A stretch of 64,000 nt of DNA from Paucilactobacillus vaccinostercus DSM 20634 (lineage in GTDB: Bacteria > Bacillota > Bacilli > Lactobacillales > Lactobacillaceae): assembly GCF_001436295.1 (NCBI RefSeq), contig NZ_AYYY01000025.1:1-64000 (forward strand), read 5' to 3'. The translations under genes were made by a program, and so were the position numbers. Position 1 is the stretch's first letter, and every line of letters begins with the position of its first letter. This document shows positions 57,698 to 64,000 of the stretch, in pieces. The notes under the pieces were generated by a model. It saw only the letters and a list, made by a program, of their open reading frames with translations, was not told where the DNA came from and did not search any database.

Positions 57698-59677
57698 CTA
57701 TGCCCCGGTTGTAACTGTCATTGTTGCCTGATCAGCTTTCACTGGGCCAGTTGGTTGACTAAATTTCATGTAAGCCACGTCATTCATATCAGTAACGATC
57801 GTCATCATGGTTGTTTGCTTACCTGCTGCTCGAATTGCATCAAGATCAGCCGTTGCCAACAAATCACCGTGGGTTACTTGTTGACCAACTTCAACCGCCA
57901 CTTCAAATGGAGCCCCTTTAAGTTCCACCGTGTTGATCCCCATATGAACCAAGACCTTCAGCCCGTTTTCAGTTTCCAAGCCAATCGCATGTTTGGTTGG
58001 AAAGACCGTCACGATCTTGCCATCAACAGGAGCCACAATTTGGTTATCCCGAGGTTCGACCGCAAAACCGTCACCAATCAACTTCTGCGCAAACGTCGCA
58101 TCCGCCACGTGCTCAAGATCGACCAATTCACCATTGGCAACACTATAAAACTGATCGGTCATCCCTGATTTAATCGTTTCTTCCGCTGGGGCAGCCGGCT
58201 TTTGTTCAGGTTGCTTCTGGGCAACCATCGCTTCAATCTTACCATCATAAATATCGGTCAGTGCCCGCGCCACAAATTCAACTTCGGTTCCGACAACGAT
58301 ATGGACATTCGTCTCATCCAACACATTGACCCCCGCAACTCCAGCAGCACGTACGGCCGCTTGATTAACCAGTTGTGGGTCTTTCAATTGTAATCGTAAC
58401 CGAGTCGTACAGTTATCGATCACCTTAATATTCTCCTTGCCACCAATCGCAGCATAGATTTTTTTGGCCATCACCGTATACTGGTCGTCGTTGTCGTTCG
58501 TCACAATCTCTGGCGTTGACGCATCTAACTCGTCAGTTTCTCTTCCCGGCGTCATTAAATTAAACTTCTTAATTGCGAAGTCAAAGCCAAAGTAGTAAAT
58601 CACCGCCATGACTAGCCCTTGTACAAGCAGCATGTACGGGCGGTTGGCAATTGGCAAATGAAAGCTCAACAAAAAGTCCACTAAACCGGCACTAAATGAG
58701 AACCCGGCAGTCCAATGCATCAGTGCGGCAAAGCCCAACGATAATCCGGTGAACACAGCATGAATCACATACAGTGGCCAGGCCACAAACATAAATGAAA
58801 ATTCTAGTGGTTCTGTCACTCCCGTGAAGAAAGAAGCAAAGGCGCCCGCCAACATCAGGCCCCCAACTTCTGCTTTTTTCTCTGGTCGGGCATTCCGATA
58901 AATGGCGTATGCACCGGCTGGTAATCCAAACATCATGACTGGGAAAAACCCTGCCTGGTACATCCCCGTAATCCCTTTAACACCCTTGCCAGCCCAGAAG
59001 TTGCCGATATCATTGATCCCAGCTGTATTAAACCAAAAGACCGCATTCAGTGCCTGATGTAACCCCGTCGGAATCAGCAGACGATTGAAAAAGCCGTATA
59101 AACCGGCACCGGCTGCGCCTAATCCAACGATGAATTTTCCGAATGCCACCAAGGCCTCATACACTGGTGGCCAAACAAACAGCAATAATATTGTAAACAG
59201 GAGCATGACAATTGCGGCTAAAATTGGGACAAGCCGCTTACCACTGAAAAACGAGAGTGCCATGGGTAGCTTTGTTTTGTGGAATCGGTTATATAAACCG
59301 GCGGCCACAAGTCCCGCAATGATCCCGATGAAGACATTACTGCTAAGAGAAGCAAATGACGGGTCCACTTGTGACTCTTTAATCCCCTCTAACAGGGCAA
59401 CGGATGACGGATCCAGAACCTTGATAGGTACCAAATAGGCTACTAGACCGGCCAATGCGGCGGCACCATCCTTTTCTTCCGACATGCCAATTGCAAGCCC
59501 GATTGCAAATAAAATCGCCAACGACCCTAAAATCGCGTTTCCTCCGGCCTGCAGGAACTGCGCAACAGCCCAGGAATCTGGCATATAATGGCCAATTCCG
59601 ACCAGCAAGGCAGCGGCTGGTAATACCGCAACAGGCAGTTGCAAAGACCGCCCCATCCGTTGCAGATAAGTCTTCAT
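57698..59677 (-). CDS. nagE: PTS EIICBA permease, N-acetylglucosamine type
   Basis: A 659-residue one-chain phosphotransferase permease. The IIC part has about ten helices (1-375; MGRSLQLPVAVLPAAALLVG, NRLLIPTGLHQALNAVFWF, FFTGVTEPLEFSFMF). IIB follows (about 395-470, with the phosphorylated Cys in DNCTTRLRLQL). IIA is C-terminal, with the active His in LVHMGINTVEL. The IIC segments match NagE better than PtsG, and NagR-like operators lie upstream. It would import and phosphorylate GlcNAc, useful for recycling wall sugars. The ATG has AGGAGG. A cre-like element also lies upstream. Confidence 0.88.
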   Translation of the reverse strand: MKTYLQRMGRSLQLPVAVLPAAALLVGIGHYMPDSWAVAQFLQAGGNAILGSLAILFAIGLAIGMSEEKDGAAALAGLVAYLVPIKVLDPSSVALLEGIKESQVDPSFASLSSNVFIGIIAGLVAAGLYNRFHKTKLPMALSFFSGKRLVPILAAIVMLLFTILLLFVWPPVYEALVAFGKFIVGLGAAGAGLYGFFNRLLIPTGLHQALNAVFWFNTAGINDIGNFWAGKGVKGITGMYQAGFFPVMMFGLPAGAYAIYRNARPEKKAEVGGLMLAGAFASFFTGVTEPLEFSFMFVAWPLYVIHAVFTGLSLGFAALMHWTAGFSFSAGLVDFLLSFHLPIANRPYMLLVQGLVMAVIYYFGFDFAIKKFNLMTPGRETDELDASTPEIVTNDNDDQYTVMAKKIYAAIGGKENIKVIDNCTTRLRLQLKDPQLVNQAAVRAAGVAGVNVLDETNVHIVVGTEVEFVARALTDIYDGKIEAMVAQKQPEQKPAAPAEETIKSGMTDQFYSVANGELVDLEHVADATFAQKLIGDGFAVEPRDNQIVAPVDGKIVTVFPTKHAIGLETENGLKVLVHMGINTVELKGAPFEVAVEVGQQVTHGDLLATADLDAIRAAGKQTTMMTIVTDMNDVAYMKFSQPTGPVKADQATMTVTTGA

Positions 59678-59718
59678 AATCTATTTCCTCCTAGAATTCT
59701 CTTAATCACACGAGTAAT

Positions 59719-59891
59719 ATCTTACCGTGATTACCCTGTACATACAAGTCTTTATACTCATTTCTTAAATTGGTCTAATCTGCACTAATCCTTGATATAA
59801 GGCGCTTTTGGGTAAGTTACTAATTATAAGTAGCCGTTGAAAGCGAATTAAATCCTTTAATATCAGGCTTCATAATTATCTAGACCAATTT
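59719..59891 (-). promoter_or_regulatory. nagE promoter with NagR/DasR-type operators
   Basis: On the minus strand: -35 TTGTAT (59742-59747), 17-base spacer, -10 TAAGAT (59719-59724). Upstream are AAATTGGTCTAGATAATT (59874-59891, minus) and AAATTGGTCTAATCTGCA (59767-59784, plus), both resembling the TGGTCTAGACCA 'dre' operator of GntR-family GlcNAc regulators. A cre-like TGAAAGCGAATTA occurs at 59838-59850 on the plus strand. Confidence 0.65.
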
Positions 59892-59902
59892 TAAAAATAA
59901 GT

Positions 59903-59930
59903 CAAAAAAAAGAATCACCACCGTGATCCT
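59903..59930 (-). terminator. Terminator of queT
   Basis: On the minus strand GGATCAC pairs with GTGATTC around GGTG, followed by eight T residues, 11 bases past the queT stop. Confidence 0.85.
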
Positions 59931-59940
59931 TCTCATTTAC

Positions 59941-60444
59941 TTATTTTGTTAAATTAATTCGCTTGCTTAACAGGTAAATAATAATGCCTCCGATTGTCAT
60001 AGAGAGTAGTTCACCTAATCCAATCGTCAACCAGCCCGCCCAAAATGGCGCTTTAGTCATTACGTTGAGTTCCCAAGCAATCGTGAACATCGATAATGAA
60101 ATAATAATGGCCGTTACCACAAACTTAATGGGCATTGATTTAATTGGTTTCGTCACTAACATGACAATGAGTAAAAAGACAAACGTCGACGCAGTTCCAA
60201 TCGGAACATCTAGGGTCCAGGTTGGTGATGCAAAGTTAGATAAAAAGACACCGAGGCTCACACCCCAGAGATAACGCTTGTTAAACAGTACCAAATAGTT
60301 AAACATTTCGGCAATCCGAATTTGAACGACCCCGAAACTGATAGTTGATAAAACAAGCGTAATGACAACATACAAAGCGGCCACCACCGCCGTCTTTGTT
60401 ACCTCACGCACCGAAATACGTGACGTTTGAGCAGAATTCTTCAT
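59941..60444 (-). CDS. queT: Queuosine precursor transporter QueT
   Basis: A 167-residue substrate-binding (S) component of an energy-coupling-factor transporter for queuine precursors such as preQ1. It has about five to six helices, with TAVVAALYVVITLVLSTISF and VQIRIAEMFNYLVLFNKRY, the COG4708/QueT signature. I use ATG at 60444, immediately behind the preQ1-II-type leader whose last part contains the AAAGGAG site. The ECF ATPases are not in the window. Confidence 0.9.
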   Translation of the reverse strand: MKNSAQTSRISVREVTKTAVVAALYVVITLVLSTISFGVVQIRIAEMFNYLVLFNKRYLWGVSLGVFLSNFASPTWTLDVPIGTASTFVFLLIVMLVTKPIKSMPIKFVVTAIIISLSMFTIAWELNVMTKAPFWAGWLTIGLGELLSMTIGGIIIYLLSKRINLTK

Positions 60445-60451
60445 TATTATA

Positions 60452-60518
60452 ATCTCCTTTGTAACCGAACATCGGTTAGTCATAACTACGACCAAAGGTG
60501 AAGGAAGTGTCGTAGTGC
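60452..60518 (-). promoter_or_regulatory. PreQ1-II riboswitch upstream of queT
   Basis: On the minus strand, 5' to 3': ACTACGAC pairs with GTCGTAGT (60509-60516 with 60485-60492); the loop between contains CTTCCTTCACCTTTG; then TAACCGA/TCGGTTA forms a second hairpin (60462-60478). The following CAAAGGAG, the ribosome binding site of queT, can pair with CCTTTG in the first loop, making the H-type pseudoknot of preQ1-II (COG4708) riboswitches. Ligand binding would hide the Shine-Dalgarno sequence. That motif is restricted to lactic acid bacteria. Confidence 0.87.
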
Positions 60519-60591
60519 GATCAAATTAGAGTTGATCTAAAATTTCAACCATTTCATTGTAAATGATTACCGTTAGTTTGTCGACTGTTAG

Positions 60592-61347
60592 TTATTTTTC
60601 TGTCCAACCGCCATCAATCGGCATCACCGTTCCATGAATGTAATCCGCTTTAGTACTTGCTAAAAATACCGCTAGATCTGCAACTTCATCTGGATGGGCC
60701 CAGCGCTTGGCCGGCGTCTGCTCAGCTACCCAATTCGCCATCTTACCATCCCCGGCAAAATCGGCCGCATTCATCGGCGTTTGAATGGCACCGGGGGCAA
60801 TGCAGTTTGCTCGGATTCCTTGAGCTGCATAATCAGCATCCAACTGCTTGGTTAGCCCGATAATCGCATGTTTGGAAGCCGTGTAGGCCGCGCCGCCACC
60901 ACCAGCCACTAATCCCGCAATCGAAGCCATATTGACGTACACCCCGTGTCCCTGTTCCAGCATGATTGGTAATGTTTGCTTGATCAGAAGAAACTGGCTA
61001 GTCAAATTGACATCCAAAATGGTCTGCCATTGTTCAATTGACGTCTCCAAAACTGGTCGATACGCATCCAAACCCCCCGCCGTATTGCAGACAACGTCAA
61101 TGTGCCCTCCTTGCCGCAAAGCCGCAGTCGTTGCCTGCTTAGCGGTTGTGGCCTGAGCTACGTCACCAGCTAAAATCGTCAAGGCCGCATCGGAGTGCCC
61201 ATCTTTAAGGACGGTCAGACCCTCGCGATCCCGATCAACAGCAATGACGGTTGCCCCTTCATCAAGGAATCGTGCCACTTGTGACTTACCAATTCCCGAG
61301 GCGGCACCGGTGATAATGACCGTTTGCCCATCAAATTCGCCGGCCAT
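60592..61347 (-). CDS. Short-chain dehydrogenase/reductase
   Basis: A 251-residue classical SDR. The cofactor loop is TGAASGIGKS at residues 14-23, NTAG follows, the catalytic Ser lies in VNMASIAG and the Tyr/Lys in YTASK; the C-terminal IHGTVMPIDGGW is typical of FabG-like enzymes. Its start overlaps the stop of a DUF2829 gene (TAATG), so they are translationally coupled. Substrate not deducible. Confidence 0.9.
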   Translation of the reverse strand: MAGEFDGQTVIITGAASGIGKSQVARFLDEGATVIAVDRDREGLTVLKDGHSDAALTILAGDVAQATTAKQATTAALRQGGHIDVVCNTAGGLDAYRPVLETSIEQWQTILDVNLTSQFLLIKQTLPIMLEQGHGVYVNMASIAGLVAGGGGAAYTASKHAIIGLTKQLDADYAAQGIRANCIAPGAIQTPMNAADFAGDGKMANWVAEQTPAKRWAHPDEVADLAVFLASTKADYIHGTVMPIDGGWTEK

Positions 61348-61571
61348 TAGTCAGTGACCAATTGCCAGTCGGTGGCGAGAATATCGCAATCCGTTGGCGA
61401 CCATAGGCTATAAGCCTCATCCGCCGTCTTGATCAAGAAATAAGGATTTAACACATCCCCCTTAAATTGGCCCTCAGGAACCAATTCAACGAAGAGTTCT
61501 GTTCCTTCCCAACCTGTCCGAACGGCCTTTTTGCCCTGCTTTAAATCTGGTAATACTGCTTCAAAAGTCAT
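61347..61571 (-). CDS. DUF2829 (Tad2-like) small protein
   Basis: A 74-residue protein with the DUF2829 pattern: LPDLKQGKKAVRTGWEG, a hydrophobic middle, YFLIKTADEAYSLW and a C-terminal DWQLV. Phage Tad2 proteins of this family sequester signalling cyclic ADP-ribose derivatives made by Thoeris defence; many chromosomal homologues have unknown roles. GGAGG precedes the ATG. It overlaps the SDR start by one base. Seen: family pattern. Inferred: ligand-binding role. No phage genes are nearby. Confidence 0.78.
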   Translation of the reverse strand: MTFEAVLPDLKQGKKAVRTGWEGTELFVELVPEGQFKGDVLNPYFLIKTADEAYSLWSPTDCDILATDWQLVTD

Positions 61572-61651
61572 TTCACTACCTCCATTTTATCCATATTATA
61601 TCCTACCCAACGCGGTTCCTCCAGTCACAACTAATCGTCCCAAATGAATTG

Positions 61652-62026
61652 TCACTCTGTAGCTGAAATGCAATAGAACCTTGTCGGGGACTCTCCCACT
61701 TCAATCCGAATTAAGTTAGCCTGCATTTTTTCCAGTTCTGGGCCGATTAAATGAAACAAATAGATGGTCACATTTTCTAGCGTTGGATTAACCTTCTCAA
61801 AATACGCCAACTGATTTAAGAATTGACCCGATATACCAGCCAGTACTCGATTAACCGCCTTTTCCAAATCATTAAAAATAATCATATGATCATTTGAGGT
61901 GTGAATTTCACAAATGATCTCCCACGTATGATTATGCTGCTTTCCTTCTCCATCTTCCCAACGCATCGCGTGGCTCGCGTTGACATACGATTTAATTTTA
62001 TAGGTATGATATTCTTCGGGCATCAT
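61652..62026 (-). CDS. PTPS/QueD family protein with Glu in place of catalytic Cys
   Basis: A 124-residue T-fold protein of the 6-pyruvoyl-tetrahydropterin synthase/QueD family. Zinc-binding His residues are in NASHAM and HNHTW, and the C-terminal Glu is in VGESPTRFY. At the position of the QueD Cys (four residues before HNH) there is Glu, reminiscent of PTPS-III, which serves folate synthesis. It may therefore not make carboxytetrahydropterin. I use ATG at 62026; an in-frame GTG at 62035 overlaps the ribosome-site region. No folate genes adjoin it. Confidence 0.78.
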   Translation of the reverse strand: MMPEEYHTYKIKSYVNASHAMRWEDGEGKQHNHTWEIICEIHTSNDHMIIFNDLEKAVNRVLAGISGQFLNQLAYFEKVNPTLENVTIYLFHLIGPELEKMQANLIRIEVGESPTRFYCISATE

Positions 62027-62252
62027 TTCACTCACTTTCTGTTATCTGTTCAACTATTCTAGTACCATCATAAGACATAGTAAGCAGTCTGCCTAGTTGT
62101 AGCGGTCAATTAGAATTATATTGTTGATTATTTTAGCTCACCATAAAAAAATATAATGATTGCCAATCTGTTACTATTAGCATGGTCAATCATAGTTAAT
62201 CCCATGTTATATAAGGTATTGGGAGTAGCGTTTTATTTTATGAAAGCGTATT

Positions 62253-62267
62253 ATGTTTACTAAACAT
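62253..62267. promoter_or_regulatory. 15-bp palindrome upstream of YhgE/Pip gene
   Basis: ATGTTTACTAAACAT is a perfect 15-bp palindrome 48 bases before the start of the YhgE/Pip gene. It looks like an operator for a TetR-type repressor, which often controls such genes. A cre-like TGAAAGCGTATTAT precedes it at 62241. Confidence 0.55.
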
Positions 62268-62314
62268 TATGGGAGAATGGCCCTAATTAGGGTCATGTTG
62301 TAGGAGTGAATAAT

Positions 62315-64000
62315 ATGCAAATGATCAAAAATGAGTTTAAGTTTATTTTTCATAATAAACTAATTCTCTTATCAACGATTGTCATTATGATAATCCCCTT
62401 TTTATACTGCATCTTCTTTCTTAAATCGGTGTGGGATCCGTATGGTCATACAGGTGATCTGCCCGTTGCCGTCGTGAACGAGGACCGTCCCGTCCGTTAC
62501 CAGGGAAAAACCATGGCTGTCGGAAAACAAACCGTCAAAGAGCTCAAACAAAACGATCAGCTCCAATGGCACTTTGTTTCCAAACATAAAGCAGCAACGG
62601 GACTTAAACACCGCAAATACTATACGGTCATTACCATTCCAGCTGATTTTTCTAAAAATGCAACAACGGTCTTAAGTACCTCGCCGAAAAAAATGCACCT
62701 GACTTATAAAACCAATGACTCACTCAATTATATTGGGCGTGTCATCAGTGACATGGGCGCTAAACAACTGAATACACAGATTCGTGAGCAAGTCACTAAG
62801 GCCTACGCCAAAGCTGTCTTTCAGCAACTAAAAACTGTTGGAACGGGGATGAAATCCGCCGCAAAAGCGGAAACTCAGCTCCACGACGGCACTGTCACCC
62901 TCAATGACGGACTTAAATTATATGCCGTTGGTGTCAATCAGGTCAATAGTGGCGTTCAAACTCTGAAAGTTAAAGTCGTCCCCCTTGCTAATGGGATTCG
63001 CCAACTGGCCAGTGGTGGTAGCACTTTAACAACGGCAATTCAGTCCTATACCGGTGGGGTCGGGCAGGTGAATAGCGGCCTGCAGCAATTAACAGCCAAT
63101 TCCAGCCAGCTCACGAATGGTGTCGCGAGTGCAAGTAGTGGAAATGCGAAGTTAACGGCGGCCATGCAGCAAGCTTCTAATCAAATTGGCAGTCAACTAA
63201 GCTCCAATCAATCCGACATTAACAGTGTCAAAACGGCCCTCACCGCGCTCTCAACCCTTGTTAAGGGCGTTTCTAGTGGCAACAACGCGGACATGGCTGC
63301 ACTGAATACCAGTTTAGCCAGTTTTAATGCTAATTCTACTCAAATTAAAACGGCGCTAACGACCAGCGGCCAAGATTTGTCGACAATTTATAAAAACGTC
63401 TTTAACACCAGTAACACAGAGAGCACAGCCGCTCAATTACAACAAGCAGGTCAATCACTTCAGGAGTTGCAAACACTCCTGAACAGCGATGGCTACAAGA
63501 AAATGGCGGCAGCTGATCCCGCAACGGCTACCAAAATTGCAGCGGCCGTTAATCAAGTCGGTACGAACGTCACTAATGCTGGCAGCCAGCTAAGCGCCAC
63601 CAGCAACTCGCTTTCTGACATGCAAAGTAATCTCACCTCTGTGGGAACCAAGCTCTCGGAATCAAGTAGTCAACTAACCGGACTATCACAAAAATTAACG
63701 ACCCTTCAAACGCAGCTTAAGCAAGTCCCTCTCGCACTTGACGGTGGCGTTCAGGCCATCACGGAACTCGAAACGGGTCTTGAAACCGTTAAACAGGGAT
63801 TGGATCAACGGGGCAATACCCAAAGCACCATGGGCCTAATCCAAGCATCACAAACGCTAAATTCAGGACTACAACAGATTCAAACTGGTTTAAATGCTTA
63901 TACATCAGGCGTTTCTCAAGCTCAATCGGGCACTCAAACCTTAGTGAATAACTCAGCGGCGCTTAACTCAGGTTCTGGGCAGCTTTCAAGCGGTCTATCC
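62315..64000 (+). CDS. YhgE/Pip domain membrane protein, 3' end outside window
   Basis: An open frame of 562 codons with no stop to the window edge. It starts MQMIKNEFKFIFHNK with a membrane helix (~16-36), then LPVAVVNEDRPVRYQGKTM, the conserved start of the YhgE/Pip family (phage infection protein and ESAT-6-related EsaA group). From about residue 195 it is a long Ser/Gln/Asn/Leu-rich region of heptad-like repeats (NSGVQTL, LASGGSTLTTA, NSGLQQLTANSSQ), expected as coiled coil outside the cell. The missing C-terminus should hold the other membrane helices. TAGGAG precedes the ATG. Confidence 0.88.
   Translation, partial: MQMIKNEFKFIFHNKLILLSTIVIMIIPFLYCIFFLKSVWDPYGHTGDLPVAVVNEDRPVRYQGKTMAVGKQTVKELKQNDQLQWHFVSKHKAATGLKHRKYYTVITIPADFSKNATTVLSTSPKKMHLTYKTNDSLNYIGRVISDMGAKQLNTQIREQVTKAYAKAVFQQLKTVGTGMKSAAKAETQLHDGTVTLNDGLKLYAVGVNQVNSGVQTLKVKVVPLANGIRQLASGGSTLTTAIQSYTGGVGQVNSGLQQLTANSSQLTNGVASASSGNAKLTAAMQQASNQIGSQLSSNQSDINSVKTALTALSTLVKGVSSGNNADMAALNTSLASFNANSTQIKTALTTSGQDLSTIYKNVFNTSNTESTAAQLQQAGQSLQELQTLLNSDGYKKMAAADPATATKIAAAVNQVGTNVTNAGSQLSATSNSLSDMQSNLTSVGTKLSESSSQLTGLSQKLTTLQTQLKQVPLALDGGVQAITELETGLETVKQGLDQRGNTQSTMGLIQASQTLNSGLQQIQTGLNAYTSGVSQAQSGTQTLVNNSAALNSGSGQLSSGLS

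Noticed and set aside
57650-58168. 172-codon plus-strand frame opposite nagE
   Set aside because: Antisense shadow of the IIA/IIB domains; Cys/His-rich low-complexity product and no ribosome site.
57698-59677. Calling the permease glucose-specific PtsG
   Set aside because: Membrane-domain segments match NagE better, and the upstream sites look like GlcNAc regulator operators.

Overview
The window reads as a chromosomal segment of a low-GC Gram-positive lactic acid bacterium, most likely a lactobacillus. The evidence is the gatCAB and pcrA-ligA-camS gene blocks, a QueT gene under a preQ1-II-type leader, KxYKxGKxW signal peptides, a NagE-type PTS permease, DUF1659/DUF2922 and DUF4828 small proteins, and strong AGGAGG-type ribosome binding sites. 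The genus is not resolved from sequence alone. The left and right parts look like ordinary core genome; about 5.3-27.2 kb is visibly more AT-rich and looks like a variable accessory island.

Layout. 0.3-5.1 kb: a YeiH-type exporter with a divergent LysR regulator, a GNAT acetyltransferase, a TagD-type cytidylyltransferase and a secreted LytR-CpsA-Psr (LCP) wall-polymer ligase. 5.3-22.8 kb, all on the minus strand: a surface-polysaccharide locus. Read in the direction of transcription it has an acyltransferase, a GtrB-like glycosyltransferase, a Wzz/YveK-like chain-length protein, a polymerase, a GT2 enzyme, UDP-galactopyranose mutase, a flippase, a DUF4422 transferase, a TagF-like glycerophosphotransferase, a galactofuranosyltransferase-like enzyme, a priming phosphoglycosyltransferase, a second TagD, YfhO, a PTPS-related membrane protein and a second GtrB-like transferase. 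Upstream of it (23-27.2 kb) lie two secreted wall hydrolases with matching KxYKxGKxW signals, Ser/Thr-rich linkers and 63-nt tandem wall-binding repeats. One is a glucosaminidase; the other is an amidase broken by a one-base frameshift.

27.3-43.4 kb: recX, DUF1659/DUF2922, a YihY-family protein, map, a flavodoxin coupled to a GtrA flippase, an XRE regulator, a secreted nuclease, tRNA-Arg(CCU), a DEAD-box helicase, an oxidoreductase, a GH25-like wall protein, an RpiR regulator divergent from gluconate kinase, a LOG-family protein, glutamate-cysteine ligase, and two small genes of 53 and 44 codons. 43.4-57.5 kb: rlmD-type methyltransferase, dagK, gatB-gatA-gatC, camS-ligA-pcrA, a PurK-like protein, xpt and a membrane-anchored glucosaminidase. 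57.7-64 kb: NagE behind NagR/DasR-type operator sites, queT, a short-chain dehydrogenase coupled to a DUF2829 (Tad2-like) protein, a PTPS/QueD-like protein, and the start of a YhgE/Pip membrane protein that runs off the window.

How it fits together. The island has the genes to prime, extend, flip and polymerise a repeat unit that probably contains galactofuranose, to add glycerol phosphate (two TagD, one TagF-like) and acyl groups, and to attach it to the wall through the LCP protein. The GtrB-like enzymes, YfhO, the PTPS-related protein and the distant GtrA form a possible lipid-linked side-chain glycosylation pathway for teichoic acid or polysaccharide. All functional calls come from motifs and family knowledge; no database search was run.
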